Below the pieces are notes generated by a model that did not search any database, was not told the DNA's origin, and was given only the letters and a program-made list of their open reading frames with translations. This document shows positions 34,700 to 42,916 of a stretch of 64,000 nucleotides of DNA, piece after piece. This DNA is from Epiperipatus broadwayi (lineage: Eukaryota > Onychophora > Udeonychophora > Euonychophora > Peripatidae). Made by a program: the position numbers and the translations under genes. The DNA lies in contig JAQFVV010000030.1 in assembly GCA_028023455.1 (NCBI GenBank), positions 9,574,876-9,638,875 of the forward strand. The letters run 5' to 3'. Every line of letters starts with the position of its first letter. Position 1 is the stretch's first letter.

Positions 34700-35225
34700 T
34701 GCATTACAGTGCAATTCTGATCGGCTGGTTATGGCAAACTGTAGGTTATTTTTATACATACCCAAGTCTTCCTCAGTGCATGAAGTGTGAATGTGCAAAA
34801 TTGTTAATAAAATAATGTTTTTACTATGAGATGACTGATAAGAGCGAATAGAAACTTTTTTGTATTGCTTGTATTGTTTTGTTTTTTAGTTTATTTTCTA
34901 TAAATTCTAGGAATAAAACAACTAATCATACCGTTACAACTTTCTTAAACACTTAATCAATACTCTTTATTTATATCAAAACTAACAGTTTCGACTGTCC
35001 TGCAGACATCATCAGAGCTACAATATTCTAATATATAATTAATACACTTATTCATATACATAATTAAATACACAAAATAAAACAAAAATAAAATATACAT
35101 TTTAATCTGACCATTATAAATAATAATTTCCCATTTTATTACTTTACTCTTAAATAATTCTATCAATATTTATTTGATATCACTTTATTTTATTCTTTAT
35201 TTTTTTAAAAAATAAATAAATTATT
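34700..35225 (-). mobile_element. PLE-type terminal fragment with hammerhead motif
   Basis: Sequence around 34960-35020 matches the terminal segment of the 20385-20657 element: ataaataaag...AACAGTTTCGACTGTCC...CATCAG. No GIY-YIG reading frame is attached here. Boundaries are uncertain; the flanks are AT-rich. Confidence 0.45.
34980..35015 (-). ncRNA. Hammerhead-like motif, PLE type (both core boxes intact)
   Basis: Minus strand: CTGATGA, TGTCTGCAGGACAGTC (stem II as GTCTG / CAGTC with one mismatch, or TGTC / GACA), GAAAC, TGTTAGTT. Both conserved boxes are intact. Helix I pairing is not obvious by eye, which is the main weakness. Confidence 0.6.
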
Positions 35226-35226
35226 A

Positions 35227-35533
35227 TTTATTATAATTATAAACTTTAACATTCATTCTACTGTTTAATTATAAATTTATTAAACGCACGTTGATTACGT
35301 AAGTAATATTTACTGATAGTAGGGACCTCTACAGGTATTTTAACCACAAGCTTATGCTAAGCTTGTGGTTAAAACACCTGTAGAGGTCCCTACTATTGCA
35401 TTTTATATGCATATTATCGAGGTTATAGCCTCAGTAAATATTATCTACTGTTTAATGCATATTATTGCCATTTTACTTATAATATGCATTAAATAGTAGA
35501 ATAAATGTTTAAAGTTTATAATTATAATAAAAA
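35227..35533. repeat. Family F foldback element (nested palindromes)
   Basis: Outer inverted ends are ataattataaactttaacattcattctact and agtagaataaatgtttaaagtttataattat. Inside is a near-perfect hairpin at 35325-35395: tagtagggacctctacaggt ... acctgtagaggtccctacta, meeting at agctta-tgc-taagct. The inner part matches family F fragments at 28845 and 31205. Confidence 0.75.
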
Positions 35534-35599
35534 AAATAATCAGAATTCTGTAATAAAAATTGTGTATTTATTTTTAAATTGAATCACTTTCAAAGTTTA

Positions 35600-36350
35600 G
35601 GCTATTTAGTGCAATGCACCAGCCTCAATGGGTTTTTCACTTTTTGAAGCAATACGGAAACATATGCAAAGTAATACCTTTTACCACCTTCATTGTTTTT
35701 TTTTACCACTTCTAAGTTTGAGAAAGACATTTTTTCAATTGTGAGATTAAAAAAAGTCAAGGCTGATGGAGACCATAATGAATTTAATTAAAAATTATTT
35801 CACACCCAAAGCTTTGTGCACTAGGCGATGTCATGATGAAATATGAACTTCTCACTTTGAAATAAAATTTTACCTTTAAGTTTTACTGCATCATGCAAAA
35901 GTTTCATAATTTGTAGGTTTTAAATATCTGATCATTATGAACAAATTCTGAATGAACAATGCCATTTGCATAAAAAAAAAATCAGCAACATCTTAATATT
36001 GGATTTCACTCCCATGAACTTTTGGGATGTGGTGAATTTAACACTTCCATTAACCCACTCATAAATTTGTGATATTTCAGAGAAAGTTTCTTGAAAACTG
36101 ACTCAAGCATTACAACTGTTTTCTTTGCTATTTTCCCTAAAAGAAAACAGAATTTTATATTGTGCCAAATTTTCAACCATTACAAATATCGATAAATACA
36201 CAAACTGCATTTTGCAAAAAAAAAAAAAGTGCTACGTGTGATCATGATTTTTCACAATGATGTCATTTGACAGATTGATGCAGAAGTGTACCCACAAAAG
36301 GTATCTAGAAGCAAAAGTATGTTCTGCAACAAACATGGCTACAGAGAGTA
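35600..36350 (-). pseudogene. Decayed mariner transposase with internal deletion
   Basis: The minus strand reads MVENLAQYKILFSFRENSKEN...SFQETFSEISQIYEWV at about 36050-36190, typical of the mariner N-terminus. It then jumps to MGVKSNIKMLLIFFLCKWHCSFRICS (about 35940-36025; family pattern KSNIKTMLIVFFDIRGIVHHEFVP), then LLHDAVKLKGKILFQSEKFIFHHDIA (35825-35905), the region of the second catalytic Asp in the HHDNA motif. The helix-turn-helix remainder and first catalytic region are deleted. Stops and shifts abound. Terminal inverted repeats were not located. Confidence 0.75.
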
Positions 36351-36559
36351 ATTCCAGTTATTTTGGGGTAGCCCCTCATAGATCCCTATATCTAGATATT
36401 TCAGTCTAACTTTGGAAAAAAAATATAACATACATTACATATAGTATTTTTTAAATCTAAAATAATTTTACTATATATATATCTTTTAAAAAATCACAGT
36501 TTTATGGTTTGAGGGGTCTCTCTATTGGCAAAATAAAGATATTGCTTGACTATTATAAA

Positions 36560-36655
36560 TTTCAAGGTGCATTTGATACAGGTTAAAGCCTGTCTTAAAA
36601 GTGTTTACATATACTTCCTGTGTGCTTAATAAATAATTACAACTTTAAATAAGTA
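36560..36655 (+). repeat. Dispersed repeat G, copy 1
   Basis: gatacaggttaaagcctgtc ... gtgtgcttaataaataattacaacttta matches 63735-63830. Contains a small hairpin (acaggttaaagcctgt). Confidence 0.6.
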
Positions 36656-36659
36656 ATAT

Positions 36660-37316
36660 GGTTTAATTTATTTAATGGTCTTATAATTTGTAATTTATTT
36701 AATGTATGTATAAAATTAAATTTTCATTTTTTAATTACTTTTTTTGCTTTTAAATGAATATTGTAGACATGTAATGTAAATTAAATTCACATGACATAAT
36801 TTATTTATTATTTATATATTCATTTCAACAAATAAAAAAATAAAACATTATAAAATATTTATTAAGTATTTTTATTACTTTATACCAACCTTTTTTGATG
36901 TTTAACAATATAACTATTATGGATACAATGAAATTTCATATCAAATTTATTAGTCACTTTTTTATTTAAGAGTAAAAGTAAATATTGGAACGATAATTTA
37001 CTGACATACTCACTAAATTCAGAAAGACGCTTCTAACTCAATGCTTAGTTTAAGTAATCATTTTATGATAACTATTGGCTTTTAGTGTTCAAATATTTAA
37101 ATTTAAATTGATAAAAAATTATTTTGATGCCTCTCTAATTCAATTCCTTTTTATATTTTAGGGTGATCGACTCCCAAATTGAGATCACATGCTCTATGTG
37201 GCTGATATAAAAAAACAACTGCTAACCATTTATAAATGTTTCAAAGCACTGGGATATTAAAATGAAGAAGTATTATTGTTATCATCACATGTGATCAAAT
37301 ATGTTGTTAAAAGTGC
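36660..37316. other. AT-rich DNA, no recognised feature
   Basis: No gene or repeat recognised. Confidence 0.5.
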
Positions 37317-37477
37317 TTATTAATAATACATTTGAAATACAGGAATTTTTAATATACCTGGAGTTTAATTGTTAATATAGAGGGTTTGAACACAGACTTT
37401 CAAGCACTCTTCAACTATCCACCCTATTCTCATACCACTGATACACATGACCACACACATGTAGAAAGTATAAACAA

Positions 37478-37535
37478 TCACCAATATATATATATATATA
37501 TTGTGCTGAACCAGCATTCATCAGTTGGTCCAGAT
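37478..37535 (-). ncRNA. Degenerate hammerhead, family C
   Basis: CTGATGA, stem II (TGCT-GGTTC-AGCA) and helix I are kept, but the GAAA box is replaced by an expanded TA run. Probably inactive. Confidence 0.5.
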
Positions 37536-38028
37536 TATCATCTCCCACACACACATATATAAAATCAGTGCTCAGTTTATATTAAGATAGCAAATCTTCA
37601 TACTTTAATGGATAGGATTAAATATACTTCAATCTCCAACTCTTCAGCCATCTGTACCATTGAAAATCTGATGATGGAAAGCCCAAGTGTGCTTGAAAGT
37701 GTGTGTTCAAATCCTCTATATTAAAAATTAAGCTCCAGATATATGAAGAATGCCTGTATTTCAAATATTACACATTAAATCTGCATTCTGCCCATCCCTC
37801 TTCTATGTATTTAATGGATAAGGACCAGTCAGAGTGACTTCAGATCAACATGGGCATGGCACTAATATTGGCATCAGCATGGAATTTGGGCTTCCATTAT
37901 CAGATTTTCAATGGTATGAATGGCTGAAGAGTTGGAGGTTGGAGTGGATTGAAGCCTATCCATTAAAGTATGAACATTTGTTATCTTAATATAAACTGAG
38001 CACTGATTATAAATGTGTGAGAAGTAAT

Positions 38029-38083
38029 AATCTGGACCAACTGATGAGTGCTGGTTTAGCATGAAATATGTATATTGGGGATT
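38029..38083 (+). ncRNA. Hammerhead ribozyme motif, family C (core intact)
   Basis: AATC-tgg-ACCAA, CTGATGA, G, TGCT-GGTTT-AGCA, T, GAAA, TATGTATA, TTGGG-GATT. Core boxes are intact; one helix I pair is lost (GGT to GGG). The base after CTGATGA is G here, giving a G-U closing pair in stem II. Confidence 0.7.
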
Positions 38084-38199
38084 ATTATTCTTTTGTACAT
38101 GTGTATGGTCATGTGCATCAGTGGTATAAGGTAGTGTGAATAGTTGAAGGGTGCTTGAAAGTCTGTGTTCAAACCCTTATACTTATTATTAATAATATG

Positions 38200-38690
38200 T
38201 AGAGTGGACTCTTCTCAAACACTAGAGCCACAACTTTTTTTTTTCGACCTCTACTTTCTAATTTACTATTTTGTTTGTATTCCTACTTCCTAAATTTTAC
38301 CCCTCCCCTTTATAATAAAATATCAGATGATTTCAATGTGGCCTTTTCTTATTATCTACAAATTTGTTAAGTCAAACAGATGATTTACCTGTTTGTGGGT
38401 TTATTTATCTTATAGCGTTCATTAAAAATTTAAAGTTTAAACTTATTTTTTGCTTTCTAGTTCTTAGAGTAATGCTAAATTGTAATTTAAATGTATAATC
38501 TTTAAATTATATGTGTAAATTATAATAGTAGAGTGTAATCTTTTTTTATAATCTATATATATACATATCACATAATAATAACTTCATATAACTGTAAATT
38601 ATACTTTGAATGATTGATATAATTTACTTTAAAATCAAAGAATAAAAGTAAACAAATACATAAAAAGTACTTATCATATATATATAATAA
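38200..38690. other. AT-rich DNA, no recognised feature
   Basis: No gene or repeat recognised. Confidence 0.5.
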
Positions 38691-38776
38691 ATAAAGTTTG
38701 ATATCTGTATTCGTTTCACAATATATGTAATATACAAATCAATATATATATCAAAATACAGTACAATTTATATAAA

Positions 38777-38836
38777 TTATATTCTTTTAGAAGTACTTTC
38801 AACTATACACTTTGTAGTCTTTATCAACTATATAAC
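38777..38836 (-). ncRNA. Variant hammerhead motif in PLE-1 terminal region (left)
   Basis: Minus strand: TTATA-TAG, TTGATAA, A, GACTA-loop-TAGTT, GAAA, GTACT, T, CTA-aaagaa-TATAA. Helix I (TAG/CTA plus TTATA/TATAA across an internal loop), stem II (5 pairs, one G-U) and GAAA fit a hammerhead. Core C3 and G8 are U and A, which can still pair with each other. Confidence 0.6.
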
Positions 38837-38909
38837 GTTGAATAATCAAAACGAGACAACCCTTAACAATACCCATAGTTCAATTCAGATTTCCCACAAT
38901 TCTGTTATC

Positions 38910-39320
38910 CTAACATTTGATGACTGACGATTCATTAAAAATTTGACGATTTCTTGAAATCAACATAGCCTCTTTTATTTTACGTTTATTATGACAACGT
39001 TCAATTTGAATAATTTTCATATTTTTATAATCAAATTTAAATCCATATTGACAAGATTTATTATGATCAAATATAACAGATGATGAAGGTTTATTTACAT
39101 CTGTTCCATATTGATTCTCTTTTTGAATTCTATTATATAAAAGCATATGTTCTTTTATTCTCTTCTCAAATGTACACTTAGATTCACCAATGTATTGTAC
39201 GCCGCATCCACATATCAATCTATATATAATAGAATTTTGATTAAACTTTGAATTTTGAATTTTAGAATTATTAAGCAATCTATTTATGTTATTTGTAGAG
39301 AAAAAAGCAATATGACACAA
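38910..39320 (-). CDS. GIY-YIG endonuclease fragment of PLE-1 (left copy)
   Basis: The 136-residue open frame contains SIIYRLICGCGVQYIGESKCTFEKRIKEH, a recognisable PLE-type GIY-YIG nuclease start. Present are IIY in place of GIY, the two-cysteine spacer, YIG, the catalytic-type Arg in FEKR, and the KEH motif. VIFDHNKSCQYGFKFD follows, then ERCHNKRKIKEAMLI, where PLEs keep the metal-binding Glu. In PLEs this domain nicks target DNA during insertion and sits C-terminal to the RT. Here it is a 5'-truncated fragment, and compared with the right copy the C-terminal RQIxxNRQSSN region is shifted by a small indel, giving NESSVIKC. Confidence 0.8.
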   Translation of the reverse strand: MCHIAFFSTNNINRLLNNSKIQNSKFNQNSIIYRLICGCGVQYIGESKCTFEKRIKEHMLLYNRIQKENQYGTDVNKPSSSVIFDHNKSCQYGFKFDYKNMKIIQIERCHNKRKIKEAMLISRNRQIFNESSVIKC

Positions 39321-39390
39321 ACCATTATAAATTTTCCTAATAAACTTGACCTACTCATCTGATATAAATGGCATCTGATATAAAGAACAT

Positions 39391-39651
39391 ATGCTTCTAT
39401 ATAATAGAATTCAAAAAGAGAATCAATATGGAACAGATGTAAATAAACCTTCATCATCTGTTATATTTGATCATAATAAATCTTGTCAATATGGATTTAA
39501 ATTTGATTATAAAAATATGAAAATTATTCAAATTGAACGTTGTCATAATAAACGTAAAATAAAAGAGGCTATGTTGATTTCAAGAAATCGTCAAATTTTA
39601 ATGAATCGCCAGTCATCAAATGTTAAGATAACAGAATTGTGGGAAATCTGA
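39391..39651 (+). CDS. GIY-YIG endonuclease fragment of PLE-1 (right copy)
   Basis: The 86-residue frame (first methionine shown) corresponds to the second half of the left copy's domain: MLLYNRIQKENQYGTD, VIFDHNKSC, KRKIKEAMLI, RQILMNRQSSNVKITELWEI. The YIG half is absent because the copy begins at the palindrome junction, so it cannot be an active nuclease. Confidence 0.75.
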   Translation: MLLYNRIQKENQYGTDVNKPSSSVIFDHNKSCQYGFKFDYKNMKIIQIERCHNKRKIKEAMLISRNRQILMNRQSSNVKITELWEI

Positions 39652-39700
39652 ATTGAACTATGGGTATTGTTAAGAGTTGTCTCATTTTGATTATTCAATG

Positions 39701-39759
39701 TTATATAGTTGATAAAGACTACAAAGTGTATAGTTGAAAGTACTTCTAAAAGAATATAA
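39701..39759 (+). ncRNA. Variant hammerhead motif in PLE-1 terminal region (right)
   Basis: Same 59-nt layout as the left copy in inverse orientation: TTGATAA, GACTA / TAGTT, GAAA, AGTACT palindrome as helix III, helix I TAG/CTA and TTATA/TATAA. Confidence 0.6.
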
Positions 39760-39781
39760 TTTATATAAATTGTACTGTATT

Positions 39782-39810
39782 TTGATATATATATATATAT
39801 ATATATATAA
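39782..39810. repeat. (TA)n microsatellite at PLE-1 end
   Basis: TA run directly after the terminal sequence, as at the other PLE ends. Confidence 0.85.
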
Positions 39811-39814
39811 TGTA

Positions 39815-41900
39815 ATGGTCTACATATATGCCATTACATCACTTTCAAATAAAAGTGAAAAAATCTAAATAAAATCATCCTCAAATAGAAATATATAAAA
39901 TTAATATTTTTTATAAATTAATATATATATATAATGCACAGATGGCAAACTAATTATATAATTCTTTAAAGTTAAAAATCTAAAAACAAGATTGTTTTAA
40001 TATAAAAGAATAAAAAAAGCTGTTAATTAGTTAAAGTTAAAAGTTATTTCTAATCTTAGAATGAAAATGATTTTCTGTAATGATATAATATCAAACAGGC
40101 CCTTGGGCATAAAGTCAGATAAAAGATAAATTAAAAAATACTAGTGATAAAATTTTTAGTTCCTGCTCTAAAGCAAGCTGGCCAATAATGATAGAAATGG
40201 ACACATGGTCCATAGAGAAAAATCATCATCGCCAATAAGAACAGCACCAAGCTGGGCAAGATTGATCCTGAAATTTGATGATAAGAATTCAAAAAGATAT
40301 AAAAAGAAAACTTTGAATTGGAGATTTGGATTGCTCTTGCTGATTGCATGTTATTTAAATATATTTATAAGTATATTGTGGATTTCCAAAATGTAAGTAT
40401 CACACAATAAATTATGTTTCTCTTATTTGCACCAGCTGAGATGACCTGCAGAATGATGATTCCTGGAAACTGTCCAGCAACAGATTCATCTCCATTTAGG
40501 ACAATATCAACATGGGATGGAAGGAAGTGTGAACATAGTTGTGTGACATATTAAGGAGTGCAAAGATGGACTTCAATAAACCTACAGCATTTGAAAGTAT
40601 GAACTTTTGCTTTAAATGAATTTTAATTATACAATACAAACTTTTTCAAGTAGTAATTTTAAACATCACTTACTTTTAAAAGAAAACTTATCTATCTAAA
40701 AATTTTAAATTATTATATTTTTATATATGTGTTTGATATCATTTTCATTCTTGTAAATTTAATTTAAATTAATTATTTAAAATGAGCATAAATGGTTACA
40801 TAGATTCATAAGATTATGTTAATTTAAGATGTGTTAATTTTGGGCTAATTGTTTTGAAGTTAAATCAGTGCTGGTGAAAAGACATATGATGCATTGGATA
40901 CTGGTTTCCTTGTGGTGCAGCAGCCTGCCAAGCATAATTTCCACCTGAATGTAGGGCCCAAAAGTGTAGCCATCACATTGTCAATAGTCATAGAATATTT
41001 CATATGCCATTGATTTTCTTACATTCTGATTGGAACAGTAAGCCAGCAAAGACCACTATCTCCATTTATAGAGCATCTCTTATATATATCACTGATTTCA
41101 TTTTGTACCACCAATTGGAACATGAATTGTTTCTGTTTGTTGGTGAAATTTATTAATGATCATGGGGAAAATGCTTATTCCTTCTCACTATGATTCATTA
41201 TTTTCTAATGATATTCTGTGACAGTTGTAAATTCCTGTCTGCATGATTTTGTATTGGTTGCATTGGTATATTAGTAAGCTAGCATTGGTTTAAACATGAA
41301 ATTTTAGCCTAAGGTTATAAGGATTGAGTTAGTTATATGCGTATTCTATATAGTGCAGTTACGCTTAGTAAAATATTAAAATTGTATTAAATCTTAAATG
41401 TATCCATCTGTGCATCTAATTTAAATCAAATACATAATAAATTTAATCTACAGATGTTTGTATTAATGTGTGTGTGTGTGATAAAATGTTTTATTTAATT
41501 AATTTTGACAGTAATTTATTTACATATATTTTTATTAATAATATTTTTTTAAAATCAAGAATTAGAAATTTTAATATTCAGGGTGATATTTTAAGCTCAG
41601 CTTCTCCATGAGATAGTGACTGGGGCTTTCAGTTCGATAAAAGAGTAACCTCTCCCATATATATCTGCCACTTTTATAAATTTTCTAGGTTCAAATAGCC
41701 TAGTGGTGCCCTGGTATGGCAAATTAGGTTTGGGAGGTTCCATCGACCATTATAATATACACACAGTAGATCAATAGATATATAAAAAAATAGTAATAAA
41801 AAAAGAATGTATGCATATTAAATTTTGCTAAGACAAGTGAAGATATCTAAATTTTAAGATATTAAAAACACAGTGTTTTCCTGAAGGGTTGTGATGATGA
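39815..41900. other. Mostly unassigned DNA, locally less AT-rich
   Basis: 40420-40610 and 40870-41300 have mixed composition but no continuing open frame, splice pattern or transposon motif that I can support. A GT run occurs near 41466. 41580-41760 (gagatagtgactgggg, cccataccagggc-like) is also unassigned. Confidence 0.4.
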
Positions 41901-41902
41901 TA

Positions 41903-42429
41903 TTTTAATTATATTTATATATTGGCTATTTCCATCATCTAATATAAGTATTGAATGTCTTTAGAAAATATTACCTTTATTTAAATATTCCAAATACATT
42001 CATCTGTTAGTAATAGCATCAGGTTAATATATGCCCAGTGTTTTAAGAGATATTATTCTCCTCTCTTGTTCAGGTGTCACTGAGCCTGATTAGTGACAGA
42101 ACTAACAAGGGAATTGCGGAACCCTTAGATTTTTGAATATTTATAGTTCTCTAACCAAATGGCAGAATGACTCAGTTGGTTACAATGCTATCTTAAAATT
42201 CAAGAATCTAATGGTCTACATTCAATTAATTCCCTTGCTAGTACTGTCACTAGTTAAACCAGAAACACCTGAATAATACCTCTCAAAACATTGTGCATAT
42301 ACTAACCTGTGTGCTATTACTAATAGTTGTTTGTATTTGGAATATTTAAATAAAAGTCAAATTTTTCTGAAGATATTCAATATCTATATTAGATGAGGGA
42401 AATAGACCAATATATAAATACAATTAAAA
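41903..42429. repeat. Foldback element with about 200-bp arms and a tRNA-like core
   Basis: The left arm (41903-42110) and right arm (42228-42429) are inverted copies throughout: aatatggtctatttcc-type ends, ttccaaatac, agcctga/aggtgt segments and aactaacaaggga / tcccttgctagt. The spacer of about 115 bp includes a tRNA-like stretch. No ORF. Confidence 0.75.
42160..42235 (+). repeat. tRNA-like sequence in the foldback centre
   Basis: GAATGACTCAGTTGGTTACA resembles a tRNA D-arm/A box (TGGCTCAGTTGGTTAGAG), and TAATGGTCTACATTCAATT lies where a B box would be. Anticodon-arm pairing (ctatcttaaaattcaag) is poor, so this is a degenerate tRNA-derived promoter at best. Confidence 0.4.
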
Positions 42430-42906
42430 ACACTTGTTTGTCATAGATAGATGCCACTGCTTTTTTTTTTTGCAATACTTAACAAAATTACATAAGTATG
42501 TTCACTATGTATGCATGCAGCAATGACATGTCTATACTGTGGCTTTGTATATAAATAATAGCAGCCAATTAGAACTTCTGTTTTGAGATAACTCCCAAGC
42601 AATGTGAATTTATACTGTAAGTCAACATTCAGTCACAAATGTAAGGTCTTTTTCCTGTAGTGAAAGATAACAATATGATGCTTTTGATGCATATTGGTTT
42701 AAGATATAAAATTCTCATTTGCTTAAAAGTATTCTACAAATCAGTATTCTGATTGGTTAAAATTTATATAAAAAGTATCAATATAGACAATTTATATATA
42801 TGTGCATATTTACTTATGCAATTTTGTATATAATCATCATACAAATTGAAAAATAATAGCAAGTATTGACGATGATTAAATAAATGTTTTCAATATCCTA
42901 GTATTT
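42430..42906. other. AT-rich DNA, no recognised feature
   Basis: tttgtatataaataatag near 42545 is TATA-like but has no supporting context. Confidence 0.4.
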
Positions 42907-42916
42907 AATTATAATC

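Larger units (their letters stand above)
37329..38185. mobile_element. Family C palindromic element with an internal extra tail
   Basis: Direct repeats TTATTAATAATA (37317-37328 and 38186-38197) flank 857 bp. The left arm (reverse) runs from the tail through the B-box-like segment and a damaged hammerhead to about 37670. Then a plus-strand tail (gtgttcaaatcc...aagaatgcctgtatttcaaat, 37700-37770) is followed directly by a further plus-strand unit with its hammerhead (38029) and B-box segment. Tail joined to the next unit means that part of this locus is a tandem dimer as well as an inverted pair. Confidence 0.75.
38690..39800. mobile_element. Penelope-like element inverted pair (PLE-1)
   Basis: The left copy (minus strand) runs from about 39385 leftward through a GIY-YIG reading frame into a terminal region. 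The right copy (plus strand) begins abruptly at about 39386 inside the same reading frame and continues to the same terminal region, ending in a TA run. The arms are nearly identical from about 38750-39150 against 39386-39785. About 235 bp of the left copy has no partner, so the right copy is more 5'-truncated. No reverse transcriptase is present. Confidence 0.85.

Noticed and set aside
37660-37700. Second CTGATGA ... GAAA in family C (CTGATGATGGAAAGCCC...GCTTGAAAG)
   Set aside because: Present in one locus only; other copies lack GAAA there and pairing is not conserved.
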